The position numbers and the translations under genes were made by a program. From contig JABFRO010000001.1 in assembly GCA_013141125.1 (NCBI GenBank), forward strand, positions 1,488,001-1,552,000: 64,000 nucleotides of DNA, read 5' to 3'. Positions within the stretch are counted from its first letter, which is position 1. Each line of letters begins with the position of its first letter. The notes under the pieces were generated by a model that saw only the letters and a program-made list of their open reading frames with translations, did not search any database and was not told the DNA's origin. Source of the stretch: Methylophilaceae bacterium (lineage in GTDB: Bacteria > Pseudomonadota > Gammaproteobacteria > Burkholderiales > Methylophilaceae). Below, one piece after another: positions 26,776 through 37,999 of this stretch.

Positions 26776-27591
26776 TTAAAACTCAGCTTCTGATAAGCCA
26801 TAGGTATGCATATTACCATTTTGCACTTTGTACAAAGTCATTGTTATATTGCTAAATTGAGTGCCCTTATTAGTTTGAGTTTCTACAAGATTGAAAGATT
26901 CTGATCGTGACAACCCCCCACTACTAAGATCGCGATAGCGAACATCATAGTCTCCAGAAGTGACTTTGTTTACGGTGAACTTTCCATAAGCAGGTATAAA
27001 AAACTGACGTATAGGATATGCCTTTGCTCCACTTAATGAAACTAGCTTCACGAAAACATTAGAGTCGTTCTGAGAGTTATCAACTGTTACCGATGATAAG
27101 CCCTTAGTACTTAGTCTTTTATAGCCTTTAACGTAACTTGCAACAGTAGGCCAAGCTTCACCATTTGGTGCAAATGTCAGATCGTCAACAGGCTGCGCTG
27201 GAACTAGGTCAATTGCTGGTAGTTGAGCCGATGAGTCACTTGACTTGGCAGGTACATCTTTGGAATATTTAGCATCAAATTCAGCAAATGGATTATTCGA
27301 CGTGGGTTCAATTTCTGGCGTTGGATTTGAAGAATATGGCTTAGAGGTTGGCTTGGGTGAAGTCTGGGTTATGTCAAAATTATACAAAATCACAATTACA
27401 GCAATACCGTATAGAATCCAGTTTCGAGCAAGATGTAGAATAACTTTTATTAAATATGCTGAGTCAGATTTTGTTTGTTCTGGTTTAACGGGATTTGAAT
27501 TTTCACGGGGTACGTTTTCTTTAGCGTGTGTTGACTCTTTTTCTGCGATCCAAAAATCATGTTCCTTGCGTTTTTGTGGATCAGATAACAC
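26776..27591 (-). pseudogene. 5'-truncated J-domain-like membrane protein
   Basis: The open frame enters through RLSYEVLSDPQKRKEHDFW. The YEVLSDPQKRKEHD part is the end of helix III to helix IV of a DnaJ domain, but helices I-III and the HPD motif are missing. It then has a polar linker, one membrane helix (about residues 57-72), a Pro/Ser/Thr-rich stretch, and a strand-rich C-terminal domain of about 130 residues with no recognised family. The only start available is a GTG inside the J-domain. Upstream sequence switches to the first codons of a methyltransferase-like gene, so a deletion or recombination probably removed the true start. If translated it would be a C-in/out membrane protein of 271 residues. 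Confidence 0.6.
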
Positions 27592-27599
27592 TTCATAAG

Positions 27600-27656
27600 A
27601 AAGCCGTCGGCGACGAGGTTCCAGGGTTCGCTGGCGGAGAGCGGGTTCTGGCTCAT
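27600..27656 (-). pseudogene. N-terminal remnant of a SAM-methyltransferase-like gene
   Basis: The minus-strand ATG at 27656 opens MSQNPLSASEPWNLVADGF, which resembles the start of class I SAM-dependent methyltransferases (PWNLVAxGY). After about 19 codons the frame runs into DNA of the J-domain-like gene and loses similarity. It begins six bases after the antitoxin stop, so it was probably the third gene of that operon before the truncation. Confidence 0.5.
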
Positions 27657-27662
27657 GTTGAA

Positions 27663-27956
27663 TTATGCTGCCATCTTCAATTCAACTTTTTTCCCCGCTC
27701 TTGTCGCCAGTGTGATCAGCATGTCCAGACTGAACTTCTCGAACTTGCCGCGTATCAGGTCGGAGACGCGCGATTGCGAGATGCCGAGAACTTGCGCGGC
27801 TTCGGCTTGTGTCCATTGCATGTCGCGGATTTTGATGCGCAACTCCCCCATCAATTGAGAGCGCATGGCGAGGATAGTGGCTTCTTCCGGCGAGAAGCCG
27901 AGATCAAGAAATACGTTGCCGCAGGATTCGGTGATTTTGAGTTTCTCTTTTTTCAT
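27663..27956 (-). CDS. Xre-type antitoxin (HigA-like helix-turn-helix)
   Basis: A 97-residue protein with a helix-turn-helix at about residues 45-70 (WTQAEAAQVLGISQSRVSDLIRG), matching the XRE antitoxins that pair with phage-Gp49/HigB-type toxins. Its ATG overlaps the toxin TGA in ATGA, so the toxin gene is first and the order is toxin-antitoxin, as in higBA. It should neutralise the toxin and repress the shared promoter. Confidence 0.85.
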   Translation of the reverse strand: MKKEKLKITESCGNVFLDLGFSPEEATILAMRSQLMGELRIKIRDMQWTQAEAAQVLGISQSRVSDLIRGKFEKFSLDMLITLATRAGKKVELKMAA

Positions 27957-28276
27957 TTTGCACTCTCCTTGAGTTGCTTGTAGCGCGTTGCCGCCAGTGC
28001 GATGTCTTCCTTGCGCGTTTGCTGGGTCTTCTTTTGGAAGGCATGCAGTACATAAACTGCATCGGCAAATTTCGCCACGTAGATGACGCGCCATTCGCCC
28101 AATACATGAACGCGAATTTCATAAGCGCCCGCGCCCACATTCAACATCGGCTTCCAATCCGAAGGCATCAGGCCGAGCTGAACTTGCCAAAGCTCGTTTC
28201 CCGCCAGCCCTTTGGCTTCTCTGGGAAATGCGGCCAGATCGTCTTCACTAGAGCCGATGAATTTTAGTGGTTTCAT
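27953..28276 (-). CDS. HigB-like toxin (phage-derived Gp49-like/RelE superfamily)
   Basis: A 107-residue protein with the PF05973-type pattern: MKPLKFIGSSEDDLAAFP at the start, a basic/aromatic core with YEIRVHVLGEWRVIYVAKF, and VYVLHAFQKKTQQTRKEDI near the C-terminus. The family are ribosome-dependent mRNA interferases. The ATG at 28276 is preferred over an earlier frame start with 15 extra hydrophobic residues. It is translationally coupled to the antitoxin by an ATGA overlap. Confidence 0.85.
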   Translation of the reverse strand: MKPLKFIGSSEDDLAAFPREAKGLAGNELWQVQLGLMPSDWKPMLNVGAGAYEIRVHVLGEWRVIYVAKFADAVYVLHAFQKKTQQTRKEDIALAATRYKQLKESAK

Positions 28277-28561
28277 TTTGGCAATATATAAGTATTTATA
28301 TAATAACGCAAGTGCGTACACATGTGGACGAAGCCAAATTCATTTTCCCGATTCGTCTTTCACCCAATTAATTGCGTAAAATACGTAAAATAGGGTCAGA
28401 CTCGATTTATTTTATAAGCTCAATTTTTCGCGGCTGCTAGCTGGTTACTTGTTCGAACTTATCTATGCAGTTTGACTGTGGAGTTCAGACTTTTGTTATC
28501 TATCCACGCTCGAGAATAAACTCACGGTGCAATCTTTATTATCTTTTTGAAGTTACGAGCC
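28277..28561. other. Intergenic AT-rich stretch upstream of the toxin-antitoxin pair
   Basis: No gene is supported. The stretch must carry the toxin-antitoxin promoter (minus strand). It includes the phrase AGGGTCAGACTCGA near 28394, a motif I have seen near REP-associated transposase genes; no transposase is visible here. Confidence 0.4.
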
Positions 28562-28675
28562 ATGGGAAATCAACTGAAATGACTCGAGGCTGAGGCACTA
28601 AAATTAACTAGCGGTGAACGTGCTGCTTTCGCCCAGCTCTTGCTCGCCAGTCCGCAAGCCGCAAAAATCCGGTAA
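28562..28675 (+). pseudogene. Decayed addiction-module antitoxin remnant (PF09720-like)
   Basis: The frame reads MGNQLK, stop, LEAEALKLTSGERAAFAQLLLAS and ends at a TAA after 37 codons. The middle matches the start of putative addiction-module component proteins (LEAEALKLxxxERAxLAxxLLASL). A TGA replaces the seventh codon, the C-terminal half is missing and no toxin follows. Remnant of another toxin-antitoxin locus. Confidence 0.6.
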
Positions 28676-28851
28676 GTTGGATGAGTGTAGGTGTTTAGTC
28701 TCGTTTTATGCAAATAAAACGGTGTAATGGCAACGCTTTATTCATTGTATATACCATTGCCATGAAATGCCCGTACATTGTGGCTTTCAAGGCATAGGCC
28801 ATGACAATGAATGCGCGCGCATATGTGAGGAGTGACTGGTTATGCGCTTGC

Positions 28852-28882
28852 TTGAGACGAGCTTCGGCTTCTGCGGTAAAAT
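28852..28882 (+). promoter_or_regulatory. Candidate sigma-70 promoter for rlmD
   Basis: TTGAGA (28852-28857) and TAAAAT (28877-28882) are separated by 19 bases. The -10 box lies eight bases before the preferred rlmD ATG, so the transcript would be nearly leaderless. Confidence 0.4.
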
Positions 28883-28890
28883 CCGCCCCT

Positions 28891-30234
28891 ATGCAAAATC
28901 CTATTGAAAATCCTATCGCAATTATTGAATCCCTGGATCAGGACGGTCGGGGCGTGGCGCACGTTGCAGGCAAAACTCTTTTTATTGAAGGTGCGTTGCC
29001 GGGTGAAAAAGTCACGTATCAATCCACACGCCGCAAGCCCAGTTATGAGTTTGCCCATGTTGTGGAAATTTTAAAACCTTCCAATCTGCGCACCGAGCCA
29101 AAATGCCCGCATTACGGCATGTGCGGCGGTTGTGCCATGCAGCATCTGGAGCTTGGCGCGCAAGTGGCGGCCAAACAGCGCATGCTGGAAAACAGCTTGT
29201 GGCATATTGGCAAGGTCAAGCCGGAGAATATGTTGCCGCCGATTTACGGGCCGACCTGGGGCTATCGCCACAAGGCACGTTTGCGCGTGAAATTTGTGCC
29301 GCCCAAAAACCGTGTGCTGGTGGGTTTTAACGAAAAAGCCACACGTTTTGTGGTGGATATGAATAGCTGCGAAGTATTGCCGCCGCATCTTTCAGCGTTA
29401 CTGGTTCCGTTGCAGGAGCTGATTATGCAGCTCAGCTTGCGTGACCGTATTCCGCAAATTGAAGTGGCGGTGGGCGAAAACAATGTGACGGTGCTGGTGT
29501 TGCGCATCATGGATCCATTACAACCTGCGGATGAACCGCTGTTACGCGATTTTGCCGACCAGTATGACGTACAAATCTGGACGCAAAGCAAAGGGCCGGA
29601 CACCATCAAACCGTTTCATCCGCTTAATGGCGCAGGTTTGCGCTATTCGCTGCCGGAATTCAATCTCACTTACCCATTCCAACCCACCGAGTTTACGCAG
29701 GTCAACCCGCATATCAACCGCGTTATGGTGCGCCGCGCCATGCAATTATTAAATCCGCAAGCCGGTGAAAATATTGCCGATTTCTTCTGCGGTCTGGGTA
29801 ATTTTACTTTGCCGATAGCCCGCAGCGGTGCCACGGTACTGGGCATGGAAGGTGCCGCCGCGCTGGTCAGCCGTGCCGTGGAAAGCGCCGCGCTCAACGG
29901 CCTGGCGCAGCAAGTGCAATTCCGCGAGGCGGATTTGTTCAAGATGACAGCGGAAAATCTGGTGGAGCTGGGCTATTTCGACAAATGGCTGGTCGATCCG
30001 CCGCGCGATGGTGCCATGACGCTGATTGAATCGCTGGCCGAGGGCGGTACTGAAATAGCGCAAAAATTCAACCCGCAGCGCATTGTGTATGTTTCCTGCA
30101 ACCCCGCCACGCTGGCACGCGATGCCGGTTTGCTGGTGCAGAAAAAAGGCTATCGTTTGGCAGCTGCAGGCATAATCAATATGTTTCCGCATACCGCGCA
30201 TGTGGAATCCATTGCGCTGTTTGAAAAAATCTAG
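28891..30234 (+). CDS. rlmD: 23S rRNA (uracil-1939-C5)-methyltransferase RlmD
   Basis: RNA m5U methyltransferase of 447 residues with an N-terminal TRAM domain (about 8-65), Fe-S cysteines in [10 protein letters not shown] (about 70-79), the SAM-binding core [18 protein letters not shown] and the catalytic Cys in [13 protein letters not shown] near residue 405. The ATG at 28891 gives the normal length; earlier in-frame starts would add 30 residues read through the promoter. The four bases between its stop and the next ATG suggest a two-gene transcript. Confidence 0.95.
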   Translation: MQNPIENPIAIIESLDQDGRGVAHVAGKTLFIEGALPGEKVTYQSTRRKPSYEFAHVVEILKPSNLRTEPKCPHYGMCGGCAMQHLELGAQVAAKQRMLENSLWHIGKVKPENMLPPIYGPTWGYRHKARLRVKFVPPKNRVLVGFNEKATRFVVDMNSCEVLPPHLSALLVPLQELIMQLSLRDRIPQIEVAVGENNVTVLVLRIMDPLQPADEPLLRDFADQYDVQIWTQSKGPDTIKPFHPLNGAGLRYSLPEFNLTYPFQPTEFTQVNPHINRVMVRRAMQLLNPQAGENIADFFCGLGNFTLPIARSGATVLGMEGAAALVSRAVESAALNGLAQQVQFREADLFKMTAENLVELGYFDKWLVDPPRDGAMTLIESLAEGGTEIAQKFNPQRIVYVSCNPATLARDAGLLVQKKGYRLAAAGIINMFPHTAHVESIALFEKI

Positions 30235-30237
30235 GCG

Positions 30238-31728
30238 ATGCCATGTTTAGCTGAAAGCAGTCTGTGGCGTATCGTTGCCCGCAGGCTGTTTTTATGTGCT
30301 TGCATTGTTTTTTTAGCGGCCTGCAACAAACCAGCGCCCAACGCAACACCACATGAAATCCGCATGGCGCTGGCGCAGGCGCCGCTGAATCTTGATCCCC
30401 GCTATGCTACCGATGCTGCTTCCGAGCGGGTGAATCGGCTGCTTTATCAGTCGTTGGTAGATTTTGATGAACATGAAAAGCCCAAGCCCAGCCTGGCCAG
30501 TTGGAAAGCGGTTTCTCCAGTGCAATACCGCTTCCATTTAATAAAAGAAGGACGTGTGTTTCACGATGGCAGCCGCCTCACTGCCGCTGATGTGGTTGCC
30601 ACCTATCAATCCTTTAATGACTTGCGCGATTCTCCGCACAAGGCGGAATTTGCCAATATCAGGCAGATTCAGGCGCTGGACGCTGACACCATAGACTTCA
30701 CTTTGCGCCAGCCCGACAGCGGTTTTCCGGCGCGCTTGATTATTGGAATTTTGCCTGCCCATCTGCTTGCAGCTCGCCATGATTTCGCTCATGCACCCGT
30801 GGGTAGCGGTGCGCTGAAGTTTATCGCATGGAAAAACCGGCTGACCTTGCAACGTGTAAGCGACCGGCAAATCATTAGCCTGCAGGAAGTCAAAGACCCC
30901 ACTGTGCGCGTGCTGAAGCTGTTGCGCGGTGAAGTGGATTTATTGCAAGGCGATTTGCCACCCGAACTGGTGGCTTATTTGCGCCGTCAATCCGGCATAC
31001 AAGTGCTAACCAGCCAGGGAGCCAATTTTTCCTATCTGGGTTTTAATCTGCAAGACCGGCAACTGCAAAACCCCCTGGTGCGCCGCGCCATTGCGCATGC
31101 CATTGATAGACAGACGATTATAGAAAAAGCCCTGACCGGCAGCAGCCGCGCCGCCTCCGCCATTTTGCCGCCCGAACATTGGGCCGGTAATCCTGACCTC
31201 ATGGCCTATGACTACAACCCCAAACTATGCCGTGAATTATTAACACAGGCCGGTATAAAACTGCCCTTGAAACTCAGCTACAAAACCTCCACCGATGCCC
31301 AGCGCGTGCGGCTGGCGACAATAATGCAAGCGCAAATGCAGCCGGCTGGAATTGCGTTGGAAATCCGCAGCCTGGATTGGGGCACTTATTTTGAAGACAT
31401 CAAACAAGGCAAATTTCAACTCTATGGCCTGACCTGGGTTGGCATTAAAACGCCGGAAATCTATCGTCTCGCCTTCCATAGCGCATCGCTGCCACCGCAA
31501 GGTGCCAACCGTGGACATTTTCTGGATAGCACGCTGGATAAGCTGATCGTACAGGCTGAAAATGGCGAACAGGATGGCTGGAAAAAAGTCACCGCCTACG
31601 TGCATGAAACCTTGCCCTATGTGCCGCTATGGTATGAAGGTCAATTTGTCGCCCTGCGCCATGAAATTAAAAATTATTCGCCCAAAGTGGATAGCAATTG
31701 GGATGATTTGGCTGTTGTGGTCAAATAA
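30238..31728 (+). CDS. Family 5 extracellular solute (peptide) binding lipoprotein
   Basis: Protein of 496 residues with a lipoprotein signal (lipobox LAAC, Cys near residue 29) and the SBP_bac_5 fold: ALAQAPLNLDPRYATDAASERV near the start, FHDGSRLTAADVVATY, VRRAIAHAIDRQTII and the closing VPLWYEGQFVALR. Such proteins deliver oligopeptides, or sometimes heme or nickel, to ABC importers. No permease or ATPase gene is adjacent, so it is an orphan that must use components encoded elsewhere. It follows rlmD after three bases and overlaps the convergent polymerase gene by eight bases. Confidence 0.9.
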   Translation: MPCLAESSLWRIVARRLFLCACIVFLAACNKPAPNATPHEIRMALAQAPLNLDPRYATDAASERVNRLLYQSLVDFDEHEKPKPSLASWKAVSPVQYRFHLIKEGRVFHDGSRLTAADVVATYQSFNDLRDSPHKAEFANIRQIQALDADTIDFTLRQPDSGFPARLIIGILPAHLLAARHDFAHAPVGSGALKFIAWKNRLTLQRVSDRQIISLQEVKDPTVRVLKLLRGEVDLLQGDLPPELVAYLRRQSGIQVLTSQGANFSYLGFNLQDRQLQNPLVRRAIAHAIDRQTIIEKALTGSSRAASAILPPEHWAGNPDLMAYDYNPKLCRELLTQAGIKLPLKLSYKTSTDAQRVRLATIMQAQMQPAGIALEIRSLDWGTYFEDIKQGKFQLYGLTWVGIKTPEIYRLAFHSASLPPQGANRGHFLDSTLDKLIVQAENGEQDGWKKVTAYVHETLPYVPLWYEGQFVALRHEIKNYSPKVDSNWDDLAVVVK

Positions 31729-32965
31729 CGGCAGAATTACCATCCCCCTCAATTTCCAAATCGGGAATATGCGTAAACGCAATGCGCATGGGGGCGTGAT
31801 TCAAGGCCGAATGCGCGCCACCAAAATATACGGTATTGCTACCGTAGCGCTGATTCAGCACATCCAGCGCATTATCCAGCTTGGTGCGGCTCGGTGCTTC
31901 GGCTGCAAACAAATCCAGCGTATGTGCACCGGGTTTTGCCAAATGCGTGAGCGTCACCCCCACCGCCAAAGGCACCGCACGTAGCGCTGCCGGATACGCT
32001 TGCCACAACTGCTGCAAAATGTGAATCAGCGCCAGCGTATCATCCGTGAGCGAACACAGACTGCCGGTTTCCCAAGTAGGGTGGTTAAGAAATTTCACCC
32101 GCAGTTGCAAACCACCGGTGTGCAAGCCATGGCTGCGCAAACGCATGGCGGCTTTTTGCAATAAGCGATGCAACACGGCAAACGCATCGCGATAATTACG
32201 TAACTCAGGCGGCAACACATGCGAATGACCAAGGCTACGGCGTTGCGTTTGGGTAGCGGGCGGCTCCAAACCGCGCAGCTTGTCATACATGCGCTCACCT
32301 TCCACACTGCCCCAGGCGGCGCGCAATTGCTGGCGGTTGGCGGCATATAACGCGGGGATGGTGCTAATGCCCTGATTAATCAAACGCTGTTCCATGCGTT
32401 TGCCTATGCCATTCAAATCGCGGATATTCAGCGTGTAGAGCTTTTCCGGCAGATCAGCCAATTCAATCACCACACAACCGTCCGGCTTTTGCATATTGGA
32501 AGCCACTTTGGCGAGAAAGGTATTCGGCGCAATGCCAATAGAGCTGCGGATTTCCTGCCCCACTTGCTCTCCAATACTGCGCTTGATATGCGCCGCCAGC
32601 GCCAGCGCATTTTCCCGCTGCTGCTGGCTGCCGGTCAGCACGCAGACCATTTCGTCTATCGACAGCACTTTTTCCACAGGCGTGCAGGATTCCACCACCG
32701 CAATCAAGCGATGATGAAACTCCACATACAGCGCAGGCCGCGCCTCGACAAAAATCATCTCCGGGCACAACGCACGCGCCTCGCTCACGCGCGTGCCCGT
32801 CTTCACGCCAAACGCCTTGGCCGCATAACTCGCGGCAATACAGCAGGTAGATTCCGCCAGCACCGGCAACACACCCACCGGCTTACCCCGCAACTCCGGG
32901 CGCAGCTGCTGCTCTACCGAAGCAAAGTAGGAATTGAAATCAACATAGAGGGCGCGCAGGGTCAT
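31721..32965 (-). CDS. Y-family DNA polymerase (DinB/UmuC type)
   Basis: Translesion polymerase of 414 residues. The first catalytic motif is VDFNSYFASVEQ (Asp about 9), where DinB usually has DMDAFFAAVE; the second is LSIDEM with Asp and Glu at about 104-105. A helix-hairpin-helix follows (IRDLNGIGKRMEQRLINQGI), and the C-terminal little-finger region contains RSLGHSHVLPPEL. It lies between DinB and UmuC in appearance, so no symbol is assigned. No LexA-type operator was recognised upstream. Confidence 0.9.
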   Translation of the reverse strand: MTLRALYVDFNSYFASVEQQLRPELRGKPVGVLPVLAESTCCIAASYAAKAFGVKTGTRVSEARALCPEMIFVEARPALYVEFHHRLIAVVESCTPVEKVLSIDEMVCVLTGSQQQRENALALAAHIKRSIGEQVGQEIRSSIGIAPNTFLAKVASNMQKPDGCVVIELADLPEKLYTLNIRDLNGIGKRMEQRLINQGISTIPALYAANRQQLRAAWGSVEGERMYDKLRGLEPPATQTQRRSLGHSHVLPPELRNYRDAFAVLHRLLQKAAMRLRSHGLHTGGLQLRVKFLNHPTWETGSLCSLTDDTLALIHILQQLWQAYPAALRAVPLAVGVTLTHLAKPGAHTLDLFAAEAPSRTKLDNALDVLNQRYGSNTVYFGGAHSALNHAPMRIAFTHIPDLEIEGDGNSAVI

Positions 32966-33018
32966 GAAATATAAGGGAAATAAAAAGCAAATTCACACAT
33001 TGAAACCGCCATCCAACG

Positions 33019-33714
33019 CTAAACAATCATCCAGACTTCGCCCGGCGTTCTCTGTATTTCAACACCATGTGCCGTCGTGGTATAGGTCAGATAGCATGAG
33101 TGTCGGGGATTGGATAATACTTTAGGCGTAAAAATCGCAAACACTTCTCCCGCACTGCGCGCCGATGGGGTAATCAAGCCGGGATGGCCTTCTCTATGCA
33201 GCTTACTGCCGATCAAATGTGTGGTGGTGTAGTCCGAACCATGCGTAATTTCAGGATGATTGACTATACAGGGGCGCAGATCAATCAGCAGTGAATCACA
33301 TTGCACCAGATAAATTCTGCGTTGAATTTCCACGCCTGGTCGATTAAAACCCGCATCTTCCAGCAAACCTTTTTGCCAGTGGTAAACGGTTTCATGGATG
33401 CTTGTTTCTATGGAATCTGCGCCATACCAAACGCCAAAGCTGCCATCGGAGAATCTGCTTTTGGCAGAGTTTTGAAATGGATAAGCAATCGCTTCATTCC
33501 ATTCGGCTTCTTCAAATGGTCTGTCTATAATCGGCTGGCTGGAAATGAATAATTGGGATTTTGTTGCCAATTCCAATTGCTGGGCAGAACTCCAGGCGGC
33601 GGGGTCATCCGACAAATCATCAAAAAGATGGCTGGATACTCGTAACGAAACAATGTTTCTTGTGACATCCTGATGCACATCTGCCAGCGCAAGAGAGGAA
33701 AATAAAGCCTGCAT
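33019..33714 (-). CDS. RES-domain toxin
   Basis: A 231-residue protein with the RES fold: an N-terminal Arg (IVSLRVSSH), GVWYGADSIETSIHETVYHW in the middle, and a Ser-bearing C-terminal segment (ITPSARSAGEVFAIFTP). RES toxins of RES-Xre modules degrade NAD+. Its ATG overlaps the antitoxin stop in TGATG, the usual antitoxin-first order for this family. Identification is by the RES signature plus the paired Xre-like gene. Confidence 0.88.
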   Translation of the reverse strand: MQALFSSLALADVHQDVTRNIVSLRVSSHLFDDLSDDPAAWSSAQQLELATKSQLFISSQPIIDRPFEEAEWNEAIAYPFQNSAKSRFSDGSFGVWYGADSIETSIHETVYHWQKGLLEDAGFNRPGVEIQRRIYLVQCDSLLIDLRPCIVNHPEITHGSDYTTTHLIGSKLHREGHPGLITPSARSAGEVFAIFTPKVLSNPRHSCYLTYTTTAHGVEIQRTPGEVWMIV

Positions 33715-34112
33715 CAGTTTCCACGCGCCCTATCCAGATAGCTGCGCACATACAACAAACCGGGGAAGCCCATGTCAACAATGGTGCCTATGGGCGTATT
33801 GCCATGCAGGGCGCGGTTTCTGGTTTTCATCCAGGCATAAGCCAGATCAGGATTATTAGGGAAAAGCAGACGTAAATTTTTGTGGATGGCGAGTAAATTC
33901 CCAGCTCTATCTAGCATATCCCGGCTTGAGGAAATGGCTTCACCCTTTTTATAGCGAGTCAGTGCGGCACGATTATCAGTAGACAATCCCAGCGCGGCCA
34001 ACTTTTCTTCGCCGCTTAAATTCCAAAGCTCAAATAGCTTTAACAGCATGGGCGTGATTTTTGCGCGATCAATTTCTTCACTATCCGCGATTGCGGTCTG
34101 CATGACAGCCAT
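33714..34112 (-). CDS. RES-Xre antitoxin (Xre/MbcA/ParS type)
   Basis: A 133-residue antitoxin with a Xre-type DNA-binding region (LGLSTDNRAALTRYKKGEAI) and the C-terminal MbcA/ParS toxin-binding domain, recognisable from the Leu/Phe-rich helix LLAIHKNLRLLFPNNPDLAYAWMKTRNRALHGNTPIG. AGGAGG lies five bases before the ATG at 34112, which fixes the start. It is divergent from the MazEF-like pair across an AT-rich gap of about 167 bases, where autoregulatory sites are expected. Confidence 0.88.
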   Translation of the reverse strand: MAVMQTAIADSEEIDRAKITPMLLKLFELWNLSGEEKLAALGLSTDNRAALTRYKKGEAISSSRDMLDRAGNLLAIHKNLRLLFPNNPDLAYAWMKTRNRALHGNTPIGTIVDMGFPGLLYVRSYLDRARGN

Positions 34113-34279
34113 AATGCCTCCTGTATGTTTTATATACAACAAAATATGTTATACATAATACTTTTAATTTAAATTTCGCGCAATAAATACAGTATTGGTG
34201 GTATTTTATTAGCTACCAATCCGTTAATTTATGCTATATATTAGTAGCAATCAAAATAATACCCTGTGGAGCAGCCGCC

Positions 34280-34504
34280 ATGTTTGCCGAGAAATTATCT
34301 GTCTCATTACCTGCTAATTTAGTAGGTTTTGTCGAACAATATCGTTTGGCACACGCCATGAAGAGCCGTTCCCAAGTCATTAGTGAAGCGCTGGAACTGC
34401 TGCGCCAGCGCGAACTGGAAACCTCATATCGGCAGGCCAATCTTGAAATTGACCAGGATTTTGACATTGCCTTGGCGGATGGATTAAGCCATGAAGCGTG
34501 GTGA
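34280..34504 (+). CDS. Ribbon-helix-helix antitoxin of a MazF-type module
   Basis: A 74-residue protein with a CopG/ParD-like ribbon-helix-helix: the strand EKLSVSLPANLVGFVEQY, then helix MKSRSQVISEALELLRQREL. The acidic C-terminal tail (EIDQDFDIALADG) would bind the toxin. The next gene starts 14 bases before its stop, which supports co-translation. It is not a classical AbrB-fold MazE, so no symbol is given. Confidence 0.85.
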   Translation: MFAEKLSVSLPANLVGFVEQYRLAHAMKSRSQVISEALELLRQRELETSYRQANLEIDQDFDIALADGLSHEAW

Positions 34505-34826
34505 AATCAGGCTTGCCGACCTAAGCCCGACACGAGGCTCGGAAATTGCCAAACATAGACCGGTAGTAATCGTGAGTAATAATGCCAATAATCGCGCATC
34601 CAGCACCATCACCATATTACCCATCACATCGAATGTAACGCGAGTGTATCCGTTTGAAGTTTTGCTTACAGCGCGGGCAAGTGGGTTGCCCAAGGATTCC
34701 AAAATTCAGGCACAACAAATCCGCACCATTGCCAAGGAGCGCATCACCGGTGAGGTCATTGGTCAGCTGAGTATGGAAACATCACAAGCTGTGGACGCGG
34801 CGATCAAGCTGCATCTTGCAATTTAA
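34491..34826 (+). CDS. MazF/PemK-family mRNA interferase toxin
   Basis: A 111-residue protein with the PemK/MazF fold signatures: RGEIRLADLSPTRGSEIAKHRPVVIVSNN at the start, ITILPITSNV in the middle and the IRTIAKERI strand with the catalytic-region Arg/Thr. These toxins cut single-stranded RNA at short motifs. It overlaps the antitoxin gene by 14 bases and lies directly upstream of msrA. Confidence 0.9.
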   Translation: MKRGEIRLADLSPTRGSEIAKHRPVVIVSNNANNRASSTITILPITSNVTRVYPFEVLLTARASGLPKDSKIQAQQIRTIAKERITGEVIGQLSMETSQAVDAAIKLHLAI

Positions 34827-34841
34827 CTTTAAGGAGCAAAT

Positions 34842-35381
34842 ATGAGCGAGCAAACAGCCTATCTGGCAGGCGGTTGTTTCTGGTGTCTGGAAGCGCCATT
34901 TCAAACGCTGAAAGGCGTGAAGGAAGTGGTTTCCGGTTATATGGGCGGCCATCTGGCTGACCCGGATTACAAGGCGGTGTGTACGGGGGCGACTGGTCAC
35001 GCGGAAGTGATTGCGGTGCACTATGATGCGGCTGTAATCAGTTACCGTGATTTGCTGGAGGTGTTTTTTGCCTTGCATGACCCCACCACCCTCAACCGCC
35101 AGGGGCATGATGCAGGCACGCAATATCGTTCTGCCATCTTTTATGCCAACGCCGAAGAACAGGCCGCCGCGCAGGAAACCATAGCCGCGCTAAATGCCGA
35201 ACATCTGTGGCCGAATGCGATTGTCACGCAGGTGGTGCCGCTGGAAAGGTTTTATCCGGCGGAGGAATATCACCAGCATTATTTTGAACGTAATCCCGAG
35301 CAATCTTATTGCCTAGCGGTGATAAGCCCTAAACTGGCGAAATTGCGCGCCAAGTTTGCACACCGGCTTAAACCGACATAA
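34842..35381 (+). CDS. msrA: Peptide-methionine (S)-S-oxide reductase MsrA
   Basis: Repair enzyme of 179 residues reducing methionine-S-sulfoxide. The catalytic motif GGCFWCLE places Cys at residue 12, and GYMGG and the EEYHQHYFERNP segment confirm MsrA. AAGGAG lies seven bases before the ATG. No signal peptide, so cytoplasmic. With the secreted catalase-peroxidase immediately downstream it forms an oxidative-stress pair. Confidence 0.96.
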   Translation: MSEQTAYLAGGCFWCLEAPFQTLKGVKEVVSGYMGGHLADPDYKAVCTGATGHAEVIAVHYDAAVISYRDLLEVFFALHDPTTLNRQGHDAGTQYRSAIFYANAEEQAAAQETIAALNAEHLWPNAIVTQVVPLERFYPAEEYHQHYFERNPEQSYCLAVISPKLAKLRAKFAHRLKPT

Positions 35382-35462
35382 TCCATTAGGTTTGAGAAAA
35401 GGATTTAAACTGGTGCTTGTGGTAATTGATTTAAGGTAAGATAGTTGGGCAGAGACGATTGA

Positions 35463-37823
<2,361 letters not shown>

Positions 37824-37855
37824 GCTTGTAAAAGGTTAAGAAAGCACAGATTTAT

Positions 37856-37925
37856 TGTCAGTTCGAGCAAGGTGATAAATCTAACGGATTGAATTATAAA
37901 GACCTCGCTATGTTCGGAATGACAA
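37856..37925. repeat. Degenerate REP-like inverted repeat
   Basis: TTGTCAGTTCGAGC (37856-37869) and GTTCGGAATGACAA (about 37912-37925) form an imperfect inverted repeat about 70 bases long. The CCTCGCTATGTTCGGAATGACA phrase looks like one of the abundant interspersed palindromes of many bacterial genomes. Copy number cannot be judged from this window. Confidence 0.4.
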
Positions 37926-37963
37926 AAGTGAATAAATCAGCGCGTCCTTAAAAGTCCCACGAT

Positions 37964-37999
37964 AAAGCCCTGTAGCTGTAATAGTTACAGGGCTTTTTT
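37964..37999 (+). terminator. Intrinsic terminator downstream of katG
   Basis: The perfect 11-bp stem AAAGCCCTGTA/TACAGGGCTTT has an 11-base loop and continues into a T-run. It lies about 140 bases after the katG stop. The remaining bases up to the corA stop at 38158 hold no gene. Confidence 0.85.

Noticed and set aside
27528-27983. Plus-strand 151-codon frame opposite the antitoxin gene
   Set aside because: Antisense to the Xre antitoxin and the J-like gene; no family features.
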